Source: Micromonospora sp. WMMD961
GTDB lineage: Bacteria; Actinomycetota; Actinomycetes; Mycobacteriales; Micromonosporaceae
NCBI RefSeq assembly: GCF_029626145.1
Contig: NZ_JARUBJ010000002.1
Coordinates: 4,561,501-4,625,500 of the forward strand
Direction: 5' to 3'
Length of the DNA stretch: 64,000 nucleotides
The notes under the pieces were generated by a model that saw only the letters and a program-made list of their open reading frames with translations, did no database searches and was not told the origin of the DNA. This document shows, in pieces, positions 16,229-24,662 of this stretch (its first letter is position 1; every line of letters starts with the position of its first letter). The translations under genes were made by a program, and so were the position numbers.

Positions 16229-16948
16229 ATGCCCCAGCAGGAAGCTCACGAGGGCCGACTCCGTCCCGCCCGTCGACTCACCCTCGCCGAGGACGTCTAC
16301 GAGTCGATCAAGACCCTGGTCATGGACCACCTCCTGACCCCCGGCGAGCGGGTCAACATCGACGCTCTCGCCCGGGAGCTGGACGTCTCCCCCACCCCGG
16401 TACGTGAGGCGCTCGCCCGGTTGGAAGCCGACGGCCTGGTCCGCAAACGCCCGCTGTCCGGCTACAGCACCACGCCGTTGCTGACCCGCGCCGAGTTCGA
16501 CGACCTGTTCGAGGTCCGGCTGCTGTTGGAGGGCGCCACCGCCGGCCGGGCCGCCGCTCACGCCTCCACCGATCAGCGGCGGCGGATCAGCGCCGAGGCG
16601 GCAGCGAGCATCGACATGGAGGCTGGCGACGGATACCGCCGACACGCCGCGTTCACCGCGCTGGACGCCACGTTCCACGACCTGATCGCCGAGGGCGCCG
16701 GCAGCCCGCTGCTGCGGGACAGCATCACCCGGCTGCACTCCCACCTGCACCTGCACCGGTTGTACTTCCCGGTCACCGGCGCACCGGACACCAACACCGA
16801 GCACCAACGCATCGCCACCGCCATCGCGGCCGGTGACTCCGACGCCGCCACCGAGGCGATGCGGGCGCACCTGATCGCCGCCCGGGAGCGCCACCTGCCC
16901 GCCTTCGACCAGCTTCCCGCCCCCGGAACACCGCGCGACCCGGTGTGA
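16229..16948 (+). CDS. GntR family (FCD domain) regulator
   Basis: 239 residues. Winged helix with LARELDVSPTPVREALARLE (about residues 49-68), then VRKRPLSGYSTTPLLTRAEF and an FCD domain (FEVRLLLEGATAGRAAAH, FHDLIAEGAGSPLLRD, EHQRIATAIAAGD). The ATG at 16229 follows GAGGAGACGAG. It stands between the FAH-SDR operon (divergent) and lutABC (same strand, 29 bases later), so it probably controls both halves of a fucose-to-lactate route with a pathway acid as effector. Confidence 0.87.
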   Translation: MPQQEAHEGRLRPARRLTLAEDVYESIKTLVMDHLLTPGERVNIDALARELDVSPTPVREALARLEADGLVRKRPLSGYSTTPLLTRAEFDDLFEVRLLLEGATAGRAAAHASTDQRRRISAEAAASIDMEAGDGYRRHAAFTALDATFHDLIAEGAGSPLLRDSITRLHSHLHLHRLYFPVTGAPDTNTEHQRIATAIAAGDSDAATEAMRAHLIAARERHLPAFDQLPAPGTPRDPV

Positions 16949-16977
16949 CCCACCCCCGACCCGTCCGAGGAGCCGCC

Positions 16978-17688
16978 GTGCGCATAGCCCTCTTCATCAC
17001 CTGCGTCAACGACCTCGCGTACCCGTCCACCGGCATCGCGGTCACCCGCATCCTGCGGCGGCTCGGCCACACCGTCGAGTTCCCCGACCGGCAGACCTGT
17101 TGCGGGCAGATGCACGCCAACACCGGCTACCGGGCCGAGGCGATGCCGATGGTGCGCAACTACGTCGACGTCTTCGACGGCTACGACGCGGTCGTCGCGC
17201 CGTCCGGATCGTGCACCGCGATGATCCGCGACCAGTACCCGCGCCTGCACCAGCCAGCCGCGTCGGTGGCCGCCCGCACCTACGAGCTGTCCGAACTGCT
17301 CGTCGACGTCCTCGGCGTCACCGACGTCGGCGCGGAGTTCCCGGAGACGGTCACCTACCACCCCACCTGCCACGGTCTGCGAATGCTGCGGTTGGGCGAC
17401 CGGCCGCTGACCCTGCTGCGCCAGGTACGCGGGATCGACCTCGTGGAGTTGGGCGACGCCGAGGAGTGCTGCGGCTTCGGCGGCACCTTCGCGCTGAAGA
17501 ACCCGGACGTCTCCACCGCGATGCTCACCGACAAGTGCGCCCGGGTCGGTGAGACCGGGGCGCGGGTGCTCGCCGCCGCCGACAACTCCTGCCTGGCCCA
17601 CATCTCAGGCGGCCTGGACCGCCACCGGTCCGGCGTACGCGCCGTGCACTACGCGGAGATCCTCGCCTCGACGGGGGCCACCTCGTGA
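16978..17688 (+). CDS. lutA: L-lactate utilization protein LutA (Fe-S oxidoreductase)
   Basis: 236-residue subunit of the LutABC complex that oxidises L-lactate to pyruvate. It has two CCG-type cysteine clusters: DRQTCCGQMHANTG and AEECCGFGGTFALK, with additional cysteines in APSGSC and HPTCHG; these ligate Fe-S or heterodisulfide-reductase-type clusters. The GTG at 16978 has the site GAGGAG and matches the family start (RIALFITCVND). GTGA overlap with lutB. Confidence 0.92.
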   Translation: MRIALFITCVNDLAYPSTGIAVTRILRRLGHTVEFPDRQTCCGQMHANTGYRAEAMPMVRNYVDVFDGYDAVVAPSGSCTAMIRDQYPRLHQPAASVAARTYELSELLVDVLGVTDVGAEFPETVTYHPTCHGLRMLRLGDRPLTLLRQVRGIDLVELGDAEECCGFGGTFALKNPDVSTAMLTDKCARVGETGARVLAAADNSCLAHISGGLDRHRSGVRAVHYAEILASTGATS

Positions 17689-19130
17689 ACCCTCCGATCG
17701 CACCGCCCACCGGCAGCGGACGCATCCGCACGCCACTACCGTTCCCCACCGCCGCCAGACCGGCCGTCGCCGACACTCAACTCCGGGCCAACCTGCACCG
17801 GGCCACCCGCACCATCCGCGCCAAGCGAGCCCTGGTCGTCGACGAGGCACCCGACTGGGAGGCTCTGCGCGACACCGGCTCCGCGATCAAGGCGGACGTC
17901 CAACGCCGGTTGCCGGAGCTGCTGGAGCAGTTCGAGGCGTCCGCCACCGCCGCCGGCGCCACCGTGCACTGGGCCCGGGACGCGGCCGAGGCATGCCGGA
18001 TCGTGGTCGCGCTGACCCGGGCCGCCGAGGCCGACGAGGTCGTGAAGGTCAAGTCGATGGCCACCCAGGAGATCGAGCTGAACGAGGCCCTGGAGGCGGC
18101 TGGGATCGCCGCGTACGAGACCGACCTCGCGGAGCTGATCGTGCAGCTCGGCGACGACACCCCCTCGCACATCCTGGTGCCGGCGATCCACTACAACCGG
18201 GCACAGATCCGGGAGATCTTCCTGCGTCGGATGCCGGACGCGCCGGCCGACCTCAGTGACGAGCCTGCCGCGTTGGCCGAGGCGGCCCGCGCCCACCTGC
18301 GACGACGTTTCCTGTCGGCCCGGGTCGCCGTGTCCGGCGCCAACTTCGCCATCGCCGACACCGGCACGCTCGTCGTGGTGGAGTCCGAGGGTAACGGGCG
18401 GATGTGCCTCACCCTGCCGGAGACGCTGATCAGCGTCGTCGGTGTCGAGAAGCTGCTGCCGACCTTCAGCGACCTGGAGGTCTTCCTGCAACTGCTGCCG
18501 CGATCCTCGACCGGCGAGCGGATGAACCCGTACACCTCGATGTGGACCGGTGTCACCCCGGGTGACGGCCCGCAGTCGGTGCACATCGTGCTGGTCGACA
18601 ATGGCCGGTCCGCGGTGCTGGCCGACCCGGTCGGGCGGCCGGCGTTGTCCTGCATCCGTTGCTCCGCGTGCCTCAACGTGTGCCCGGTGTACGAGCGGGC
18701 CGGCGGGCACGCCTACGGGTCGGTGTACCCGGGGCCGATCGGCGCGATCCTCTCGCCGCAACTGGCCGGCGTGGCGGACAACGCCTCCCTGCCGTACGCG
18801 TCGACCCTCTGCGGCGCCTGCTACGACGTGTGCCCCGTAAAGATCAACATTCCGGAGATCCTGGTCCACCTCCGGCAGGAGGCACCGCACCCGCCGGCGG
18901 AACGGGCCGCCATGCGCGTCCTGTCCTGGGTGATGCGCAGCCCTCGGCGCTGGGCCGTCGCCCTGCGCCTGGCCCGGGCCGGCGCGGGGCCGCTCGGCGC
19001 CTACCGCGAGCGGCGCACCGGTGCCCGTACGCTGCGTAAACTGCCCTGGCCCGGCTCGGCCTGGACCCGCTCGCGGGATGTGCCGCTGCCCGCGCCGCAG
19101 ACCTTCCGTGAATGGTGGAACCAGCAGTGA
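17685..19130 (+). CDS. lutB: L-lactate utilization protein LutB (iron-sulfur subunit)
   Basis: 481-residue LutB/LldF-type subunit. The N-terminal two thirds form the LutB domain (VKVKSMATQEIELNEALEA, GANFAIADTGTLVVVESEGN). Two ferredoxin-like clusters follow: CIRCSACLNVCP (about residues 323-334) and CGACYDVCPVKINIP. GTG start overlapping the lutA stop; GTGA overlap with lutC. Length is normal. With LutA and LutC it gives a membrane-associated L-lactate oxidase feeding electrons to the respiratory chain. Confidence 0.93.
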   Translation: MNPPIAPPTGSGRIRTPLPFPTAARPAVADTQLRANLHRATRTIRAKRALVVDEAPDWEALRDTGSAIKADVQRRLPELLEQFEASATAAGATVHWARDAAEACRIVVALTRAAEADEVVKVKSMATQEIELNEALEAAGIAAYETDLAELIVQLGDDTPSHILVPAIHYNRAQIREIFLRRMPDAPADLSDEPAALAEAARAHLRRRFLSARVAVSGANFAIADTGTLVVVESEGNGRMCLTLPETLISVVGVEKLLPTFSDLEVFLQLLPRSSTGERMNPYTSMWTGVTPGDGPQSVHIVLVDNGRSAVLADPVGRPALSCIRCSACLNVCPVYERAGGHAYGSVYPGPIGAILSPQLAGVADNASLPYASTLCGACYDVCPVKINIPEILVHLRQEAPHPPAERAAMRVLSWVMRSPRRWAVALRLARAGAGPLGAYRERRTGARTLRKLPWPGSAWTRSRDVPLPAPQTFREWWNQQ

Positions 19131-19717
19131 CCGCACGTGACGAGATCCTGGCGCGGCTCCGCACGGCCCTGTCCGACGACCCGCCGCCGATGCCGGTGCC
19201 CCGCCGGTACCGCCGCGTCGACGACCGCTCCGACCTGGTCGCGGTGCTCGTCGACCGGTTGGAGGACTACCGGGCGGTCGTCCACCACGGCATCGACGCC
19301 CTGCCCGGGCTACTGGCGCAGGTGGACCGACTCGCCGTCCCCACCGACGTCCCCGCCCACTGGCTGGCCGACTATGCCGGGCAGGTGTGCCGCGACGCTC
19401 CTCCGCTGTCACCGGCCGAGCTGGACGCGACGGACGCGGTCCTGACCGGCTGTGCCGTGGCGATCGCCGAGACCGGCACCATCGTCCTCGACGCCGGCCC
19501 GGCGCAGGGCCGGCGGGCACTCACCCTGGTGCCCGACCGGCACATCTGCGTCGTCCGCGCCGACCAGGTCGTCGGGCTACTGCCGGAGGCGTTGACCCGG
19601 CTGGACGCGCGGTCGCCGCTGACCTGGATCTCCGGCCCGTCCGCGACCAGCGACATCGAACTCGACCGGGTCGAGGGCGTGCACGGCCCACGCCGGCTGG
19701 ACGTCGTCCTGGTCTGA
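19127..19717 (+). CDS. lutC: L-lactate utilization protein LutC
   Basis: 196-residue LUD-domain subunit: AIAETGTIVLDAGPAQGRR and LVPDRHICVV are the conserved family blocks, ending with SGPSATSDIELDRVEGVHGP. The GTG at 19127 overlaps the lutB stop. It completes the lutABC operon; the next gene, lspA, converges from the other strand three bases later. Confidence 0.92.
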   Translation: MTARDEILARLRTALSDDPPPMPVPRRYRRVDDRSDLVAVLVDRLEDYRAVVHHGIDALPGLLAQVDRLAVPTDVPAHWLADYAGQVCRDAPPLSPAELDATDAVLTGCAVAIAETGTIVLDAGPAQGRRALTLVPDRHICVVRADQVVGLLPEALTRLDARSPLTWISGPSATSDIELDRVEGVHGPRRLDVVLV

Positions 19718-19719
19718 CC

Positions 19720-20214
19720 TCAGGAGGATGACACCTGCTCGCCCGACGGGGCCGTCTCCCGCAGCGGGACGCCCCGCAGGTTGAGCAGCATCACGATGCC
19801 CACACCGACCACCAACGCGATGTCCGCGACGTTGCCGACGAAGAACCCGGCGTAGTCGATGAAGTCCACCACGTGCCCGCGAGCGAACCCCGGCTCGCGG
19901 AAGAGGCGGTCCAGCAGGTGCGTCGTCGCACCGCCGAGCACCAGCCCCAAGGCCACCGCCCACGGACGCGACGTGACCCGCCGTGCCACCACCGTCACCG
20001 CGACCACGGCCGCCGCCGCGAAGACCGCGAAGATCCAGGTGTACGCCGACCCGATCGAGAAGGCCGCGCCCGGGTTGTAGACGAGCCGCAGTTGCAGCAG
20101 GTCGCCGACGAGGGAGATGGTCTGCCCGTCGGACAGCGCGGACTCGGCCCAGTACTTCGTGGCCTGATCCGAGGCGAGCACCACAGCAGCGATCAACACG
20201 ACGGCGCGAAACAC
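19720..20214 (-). CDS. lspA: Signal peptidase II (LspA), divergent copy
   Basis: 164-residue, four-helix membrane aspartic peptidase that cuts lipoprotein signal peptides. Helices, LVYNPGAAFSIGSAYTWIF and both catalytic aspartates (VVDFIDYAGFFVGNVADIA) are present. The usual GGAxGNxxDR motif reads GGATTHLLDR: the conserved Gly-Asn are Thr-His. It stands alone, away from the usual ileS/rluD neighbourhood, so it may be a second, specialised paralogue. GTG start; convergent with lutC. Confidence 0.85.
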   Translation of the reverse strand: MFRAVVLIAAVVLASDQATKYWAESALSDGQTISLVGDLLQLRLVYNPGAAFSIGSAYTWIFAVFAAAAVVAVTVVARRVTSRPWAVALGLVLGGATTHLLDRLFREPGFARGHVVDFIDYAGFFVGNVADIALVVGVGIVMLLNLRGVPLRETAPSGEQVSSS

Positions 20215-20307
20215 AGCGGAACCCTAGCCGGTCCTTCCCGGCCCTCACCACCGGCGGCGAGCCGTCTTCTCTCGACGGGCAACCCGGCGAAGGCTGGCAG
20301 ACGGTGA

Positions 20308-21081
20308 TCAGGTCAGGGTGACGAGGTGGATCGCGGCGACGGTGACGAGACCCGCGCCGAACAGCGTGATACCGCCGGCCGCGAGGACGGGCGCCACCCG
20401 GGTGGCCACGCCGAGAATGGCGCGAGACTGTGCACCGCGGGTGACCAGTGAGCTACCGGCGACCGCGAGGACCCCGACGCCGAAGAGCACGACGGCCATG
20501 CCGAGGCCGAACGTCAGGACCAGCAGCAGGGCGAAGCCGGCCCGACCGATGAACAGCCCGGTCGCCAGCACGAGGAACGCGGCCGGGGACGGGGTCAGCC
20601 CGCCGGAGATGCCCAGCAGGAACAGACCGGGACGCTTGCCGTGCTCGTGGGTGTGGGTGTGGGTGTGGCCGTGGGTGTGGCCGTGGTCGTGACTGTGGCC
20701 GGCGACGTGCAGGTGCCGGCGCACCATCCACAGACCGGTGGCCAGGACGATCAGACCGGCGCCGAGTTGCAGCCAGCTCGTGAGTTCCTGCATCCGGATC
20801 ACCTCGGACAGGGACAGGAAGGTCCATGCCACGCCGATCACCAGGACCGACATCGTGTGCATGACCGCCACCGAACCACCCAGCCAGGCGGCGTCCCGGA
20901 TCCGCCCGCGCGAGCCGGCGAGGTAGGCGGCGGCCAGGCTCTTGCCGTGCCCGGGAGCCACCGCGTGCCCCGCACCGGCGGCGAAGGCCAGCACGAACGC
21001 GAGCGGGGGTACGCCCGGCGAGTTGACGATGTCCTGCAACCGGTCCGCGAGGGACGCGGAGAGGACTGTGGTCGCGGTCAT
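20308..21081 (-). CDS. NicO/RcnA-type nickel-cobalt transporter
   Basis: 257 residues, about six membrane helices. Family motif HAVAPGHGKSLAAAYLAG near residue 40 and a His-rich cytosolic or periplasmic loop HSHDHGHTHGHTHTHTHEHG after helix 3, then GISGGLTPSPAAFLVLA. The ATG at 21081 overlaps the stop of the exported-protein gene (ATGA). NicO proteins move Ni2+ or Co2+; RcnA exports, others import. The candidate Nur box in the divergent region favours nickel. Confidence 0.87.
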   Translation of the reverse strand: MTATTVLSASLADRLQDIVNSPGVPPLAFVLAFAAGAGHAVAPGHGKSLAAAYLAGSRGRIRDAAWLGGSVAVMHTMSVLVIGVAWTFLSLSEVIRMQELTSWLQLGAGLIVLATGLWMVRRHLHVAGHSHDHGHTHGHTHTHTHEHGKRPGLFLLGISGGLTPSPAAFLVLATGLFIGRAGFALLLVLTFGLGMAVVLFGVGVLAVAGSSLVTRGAQSRAILGVATRVAPVLAAGGITLFGAGLVTVAAIHLVTLT

Positions 21082-21800
21082 GCCACGGCTCGCCGTCGCC
21101 GCATCCGCCGGGACACGAGCAGCGCCCCGACCGCGACCAGCAGCCCGCCACCGACGACGGCGGCGATCTGGACGGCGGCGCTGCGGCCGGTGCTGGTGCT
21201 GGGACTGGTGCTGCCGACAGTCGGCCTGCCACCGGCGATGGTCCAGTCGTGGGAGTCCTCGCCGGAGCCGTACACCGCGCGTTGCCCGCCGGGGCCGGTG
21301 GCCATCGCCCGGTAGGCGGGGTTGAGGTCGGTGAGCATCCGCACCGCGACGGTGACCGTGCCGACCGGGCCCGGGCAGGTGTAGTCGACAGTCGCACCGG
21401 TACGCGCCAGTGCCTTCAGCGGCGCGACCACGCCGACGCACTGCCGCGCCCCGTCGGCCACGGTGATCTGCCTGAGCAGGTACGCGGGGAACTGCTCGGA
21501 CGACGCGATCACCGCCGGATCGGTCGTCCGGTAGTCGACCGCACCGTCGAGCAGGACGCGGTCGGCCGGCAACAGGCCGAGCGAGACGCCGAGCAGTGTG
21601 AGGTCGTCGGGACCGCCGACCCGCCACCGCACCCGCACCACGTCGGGCCGCTGCTCGTCGGGCGTGATGGACACGGTCTGCGGGTCACCGAACGGGTGCG
21701 CCGCCGCCGGGGACGGCAGCGCCAGGACGGCCGCGGCGACGGCGAGGGCCGCCAGCGGGATCACCGGCACCGCGCTTCGTCGTCGCCGAGGTCGATGCAC
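21078..21800 (-). CDS. Exported, membrane-anchored partner protein of the NicO transporter
   Basis: About 240 residues from the GTG at 21800. A twin-basic-rich N-terminus (RPRRRR), a hydrophobic signal (LAALAVAAAVLAL) and a cut near AAA-HPFGD give an extracytoplasmic domain, followed by a Ser/Thr-rich stalk and a C-terminal helix (AAVVGGGLLVAVGALLV) with a basic tail. Such genes commonly precede nicO in actinomycetes; function not established, possibly metal delivery to the channel. The mature protein starts with His. The open frame extends further upstream, so the start is a choice. Confidence 0.68.
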   Translation of the reverse strand: MHRPRRRRSAVPVIPLAALAVAAAVLALPSPAAAHPFGDPQTVSITPDEQRPDVVRVRWRVGGPDDLTLLGVSLGLLPADRVLLDGAVDYRTTDPAVIASSEQFPAYLLRQITVADGARQCVGVVAPLKALARTGATVDYTCPGPVGTVTVAVRMLTDLNPAYRAMATGPGGQRAVYGSGEDSHDWTIAGGRPTVGSTSPSTSTGRSAAVQIAAVVGGGLLVAVGALLVSRRMRRRRAVA

Positions 21801-21913
21801 TGACAAGGAGGGCTCCAGGATTGCGACTACACGATTCGCGGCCACGATGCAGGCCGTCGGCAAACGTGCAGGCCCGGGCCGGTGTGTGGGACGAAACGGC
21901 GACGTGAACAGTT

Positions 21914-21925
21914 AGTTGATCAACT
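21914..21925. promoter_or_regulatory. 12-bp perfect palindrome AGTTGATCAACT
   Basis: Perfect inverted repeat in the 274-base divergent region between the nicO unit and the nik operon, 114 bases upstream of the exported-protein start. A related half, ATCATCAACT, recurs at 22010-22019. Might be an operator for a second regulator of either unit. Confidence 0.4.
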
Positions 21926-21978
21926 CTTCGGCCGACGTGGGCGGGCGGACCCTCGTGTTCATGATGCAGACAACTGGT

Positions 21979-21999
21979 AATTGCCAAAGAGTGGCAATT
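21979..21999. promoter_or_regulatory. Candidate Nur (nickel uptake regulator) box
   Basis: AATTGCCA-AAGAG-TGGCAATT, perfect 8-bp arms around a 5-base spacer. The core TTGCCA-N5-TGGCAA fits the Streptomyces Nur-box pattern tTGCaa-N5-ttGCAA. It lies 76 bases before the binding-protein gene of the Nik/Dpp importer and 179 bases from the divergent nicO unit. In Streptomyces coelicolor Ni-Nur represses nikABCDE. Confidence 0.65.
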
Positions 22000-22074
22000 G
22001 TGCCACCGTGATCATCAACTGTGGCTGCTGCACCGCACGCCCACGACCCGTTTCCCACAGCACAGGAGCGCTCC

Positions 22075-23673
22075 GTGACCCGGATCCGTCCGACCTTCCG
22101 GCGCCTCGTGGCGTCGACCGCAGCGGCCGGGATGCTCGTCCTCGCCGGCTGCTCGGCCCCGACCACTCCGGACCGCCCAGCCGGGGGCACGACCCTGGTC
22201 GTGGCCACCTCCGGCGAGCCCGACGCACTCAACCCGGTGCTCAATTTCGGCGTCGACGGCGCCGCGCTGATCTTCGACGGGCTCGTCGCCCGCGACGGCG
22301 ACAACCGCCTCGTCCCCGGTCTCGCCGCGGCCCTGCCGACGGTGTCTCCCGACGGGCGCACCGTGACCGCCAAGCTCCGCGACGGCGTGCTGTTCCACGA
22401 CGGCAGCACGCTGAGCGCACCGGACGTCGTCTTCACCTACCAGGCCGTGCTGGACCCGAAGGTCGACTCCACGCTCCGCTCCGACCTCGACATGCTGGAG
22501 TCGGTGACCGCGCCCGACGCGTCCACCGTCGTGTTCACGCTGCGCTACCCGTACGCGCCGTTCCTGCAGCGACTCACCCTCGGCATCGTGCCGTCGAAGC
22601 TGCTCAACGGGCAGGACATCAACACGACCGGGTTCAACCGCAAGCCGGTCGGGACCGGGCCGTACCAGGTCGAGTCCTGGACGCCCGGCGACCGGCTGGT
22701 GCTCACCGCGAACGAGCGCTACTTCGGCGGACGTCCGGCGAACAACCGGGTAGTGGTGGCGTTCGTCGCCGACGACAACGTCCGCGCCCAGCGGATGCGG
22801 GCCGGCGAGTTCGACGCCGCCGAGCTGCCGCCGAAGCTCGCCGCCGGGTTCGACTCCGATGCCGCGTACCGGGTGCAGCGGGTGCCGAGCGCCGACTACC
22901 GCGGCGTGATGCTGCCGATGGGCAACCCGGTCCTCGCCGACCCGGCGGTCCGCCGTGCGCTCACCGTCGCCGTCGACCGTGCCGCGATGGTGTCCGGCAT
23001 CCTCGGCGGCGCGGGCGAGCCAGCGTTCGGGCCGGTCCCCCCGACCTCCGAGTTCGCCGAGCCATCGATCGTCGGCGCGCCGACCGCCGACCCGGCGGCG
23101 GCGGGCGCGCTACTCGACGCGGCCGGCTGGAAGCCCGGCGCGGGCGGGGTACGCGTCAAGGACGGCCGCCCGGCCCGGTTCACGCTGATGTACCCGGCTA
23201 CCGACACCCTGCGCAAGGACCTGGCCCTGGCGGTCACCGCCGACGCGAAGAAGATCGGCATCGAGGTCACCCCGGCCGGGCTCACCTGGGACGCCATCGA
23301 CCCCCGGATGAAGTCCGACGCCCTGCTGATGGGCTACGGCACGCCGTACGACCCGGACTTCGTCTCGTACAAGCTGTTCGGCTCCCGGTTCGCCGGGCAG
23401 GGCTACTTCAACCCCGGTTCGTACCGCTCGGAGACGGTGGACCGCGCCCTGCAGGAGGGGCGCGACCAGATCGACCCGACCCGCCGCAAGGCCGCGTACG
23501 CGCAGTTCCAGAAGCAGCTCGCCGCCGACGTGCCGTGGCTGTTCCTCACCTACCTGCGGCACACCTACGTGCTGAAGTCCTCGGTGCGGGGCGTGACCCC
23601 CCGGGTCGAGGCGCACGAACACGGGGTGGAGAACAGCATCTGGTGGAACATCAACACCTGGACCCGCTCGTGA
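22075..23673 (+). CDS. nikA: ABC importer substrate-binding lipoprotein (nickel/peptide class)
   Basis: 532-residue family-5 extracellular solute-binding protein. Lipoprotein signal with lipobox LVLAGC (Cys at about residue 27), then TLVVATSGEPDALNP, FRKPVGTGPYQVESW-like block (NRKPVGTGPYQVESWTPGD) and LTANERYFGGRP. The GTG at 22075 has CAGGAG upstream; the longer frame has no support. The family includes peptide and nickel binders that cannot be told apart by eye; the Nur-like box and adjacent nicO make nickel likely. First gene of a five-gene operon with overlapping starts. Confidence 0.8.
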   Translation: MTRIRPTFRRLVASTAAAGMLVLAGCSAPTTPDRPAGGTTLVVATSGEPDALNPVLNFGVDGAALIFDGLVARDGDNRLVPGLAAALPTVSPDGRTVTAKLRDGVLFHDGSTLSAPDVVFTYQAVLDPKVDSTLRSDLDMLESVTAPDASTVVFTLRYPYAPFLQRLTLGIVPSKLLNGQDINTTGFNRKPVGTGPYQVESWTPGDRLVLTANERYFGGRPANNRVVVAFVADDNVRAQRMRAGEFDAAELPPKLAAGFDSDAAYRVQRVPSADYRGVMLPMGNPVLADPAVRRALTVAVDRAAMVSGILGGAGEPAFGPVPPTSEFAEPSIVGAPTADPAAAGALLDAAGWKPGAGGVRVKDGRPARFTLMYPATDTLRKDLALAVTADAKKIGIEVTPAGLTWDAIDPRMKSDALLMGYGTPYDPDFVSYKLFGSRFAGQGYFNPGSYRSETVDRALQEGRDQIDPTRRKAAYAQFQKQLAADVPWLFLTYLRHTYVLKSSVRGVTPRVEAHEHGVENSIWWNINTWTRS

Positions 23674-24662
23674 CCCGCTCCACTCGGCTGGCCGGGGCGG
23701 GGGCGGTGGTCCGGCGCCGGCTCCTGGTCGCCGTACCGGTGCTCGCCGCGACCAGCATCGGGATGTTCGCCCTCGGCGCCGCGTCCCCGGTGGACCCCGC
23801 CAAGCAGTACGCGGGCGCGGCGGCCTTCACCGCGACTGAGGAGAACCTGGCGCAGATCCGCGCCAACTGGGGTGTCGACGACCCGCTGCCGGTGCAGTAC
23901 CTGCGCTGGATCGGCAACCTGGTCCGGGGCGACCTGGGCTGGTCGACAAGTCGACACGAGCCGGTCGCCTCGGTGCTCTCCGCCCGGGCCGGCTGGACGC
24001 TGTTGCTGATCGGCGTGACCCTCGCCCTGGTGCTGGTCGCGAGTCTGCTGCTGGGCGCGCTGGCCGCGTATCGCCGGGGTGGGGTGTTCGACCGCGCGTT
24101 ACGGACGGCGGCCTATGCGGTCGAGTCGATGCCGGTGTTCTGGCTGGGCCTGGCCGCGATCGCCGTGTTCGCGCTGGCACTGGGGTGGTTGCCGGCTGGC
24201 GGGCTCACCGACGTCACCGCGACCAGCACGTCCTGGGCCGACGTGGCGCACCACCTGATCCTGCCGGTCGGGGTGCTGGCCGTGTCCCAGGCGCCGTGGT
24301 TCGTGCTGTTCGTCCGGGACGCGGTCGCGGAGAGCATGCGCGACGACCACGTGCTCGCGGCGCGGGCCCGCGGGTTGCCCGGACGGACAGTGCTGTTCGG
24401 GCACGCGCTGCGGACCGCGCTGCTGCCGTTCCTCACCCTGGTCGGCACCCACCTGCCGGAGCTGGTCGGCGGGGCGGTGCTGGTCGAGACGGTCTTCTCG
24501 CTGCCGGGCCTCGGGGCCGTCACGGTCGCCGCCGCCCTGGGCAGCGACTTCCCGCTGCTGGCCTCGATCACGCTGGTCACCACCGCGGTGGTACTGGCCG
24601 CGAACCTCGCGACCGACCTCGCCTACGCCGCCGCCGACCCGAGGGTGCGACTCGATGACTGA
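23670..24662 (+). CDS. nikB: ABC importer permease (NikB/DppB type)
   Basis: 330-residue inner-membrane permease with about six helices. Family blocks include DPLPVQYLRWIGNLVRGDLG after the first periplasmic loop and the cytoplasmic EAA-type loop AARARGLPGRTVLFGHALR, then PELVGGAVLVETVFSLPGLG. GTG start overlaps the nikA stop; it overlaps the next permease by 8 bases. Confidence 0.88.
   Translation: MTRSTRLAGAGAVVRRRLLVAVPVLAATSIGMFALGAASPVDPAKQYAGAAAFTATEENLAQIRANWGVDDPLPVQYLRWIGNLVRGDLGWSTSRHEPVASVLSARAGWTLLLIGVTLALVLVASLLLGALAAYRRGGVFDRALRTAAYAVESMPVFWLGLAAIAVFALALGWLPAGGLTDVTATSTSWADVAHHLILPVGVLAVSQAPWFVLFVRDAVAESMRDDHVLAARARGLPGRTVLFGHALRTALLPFLTLVGTHLPELVGGAVLVETVFSLPGLGAVTVAAALGSDFPLLASITLVTTAVVLAANLATDLAYAAADPRVRLDD

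Noticed and set aside
17736..19520. 594-codon minus-strand open frame opposite lutB
   Set aside because: Shadow of lutB/lutC, which have complete Fe-S motifs and overlapping starts.
20641..20696. GTG-rich repetitive stretch as a possible simple repeat or CRISPR-like element
   Set aside because: It encodes the His/Thr/Gly loop of the NicO transporter; periodicity comes from His codons.
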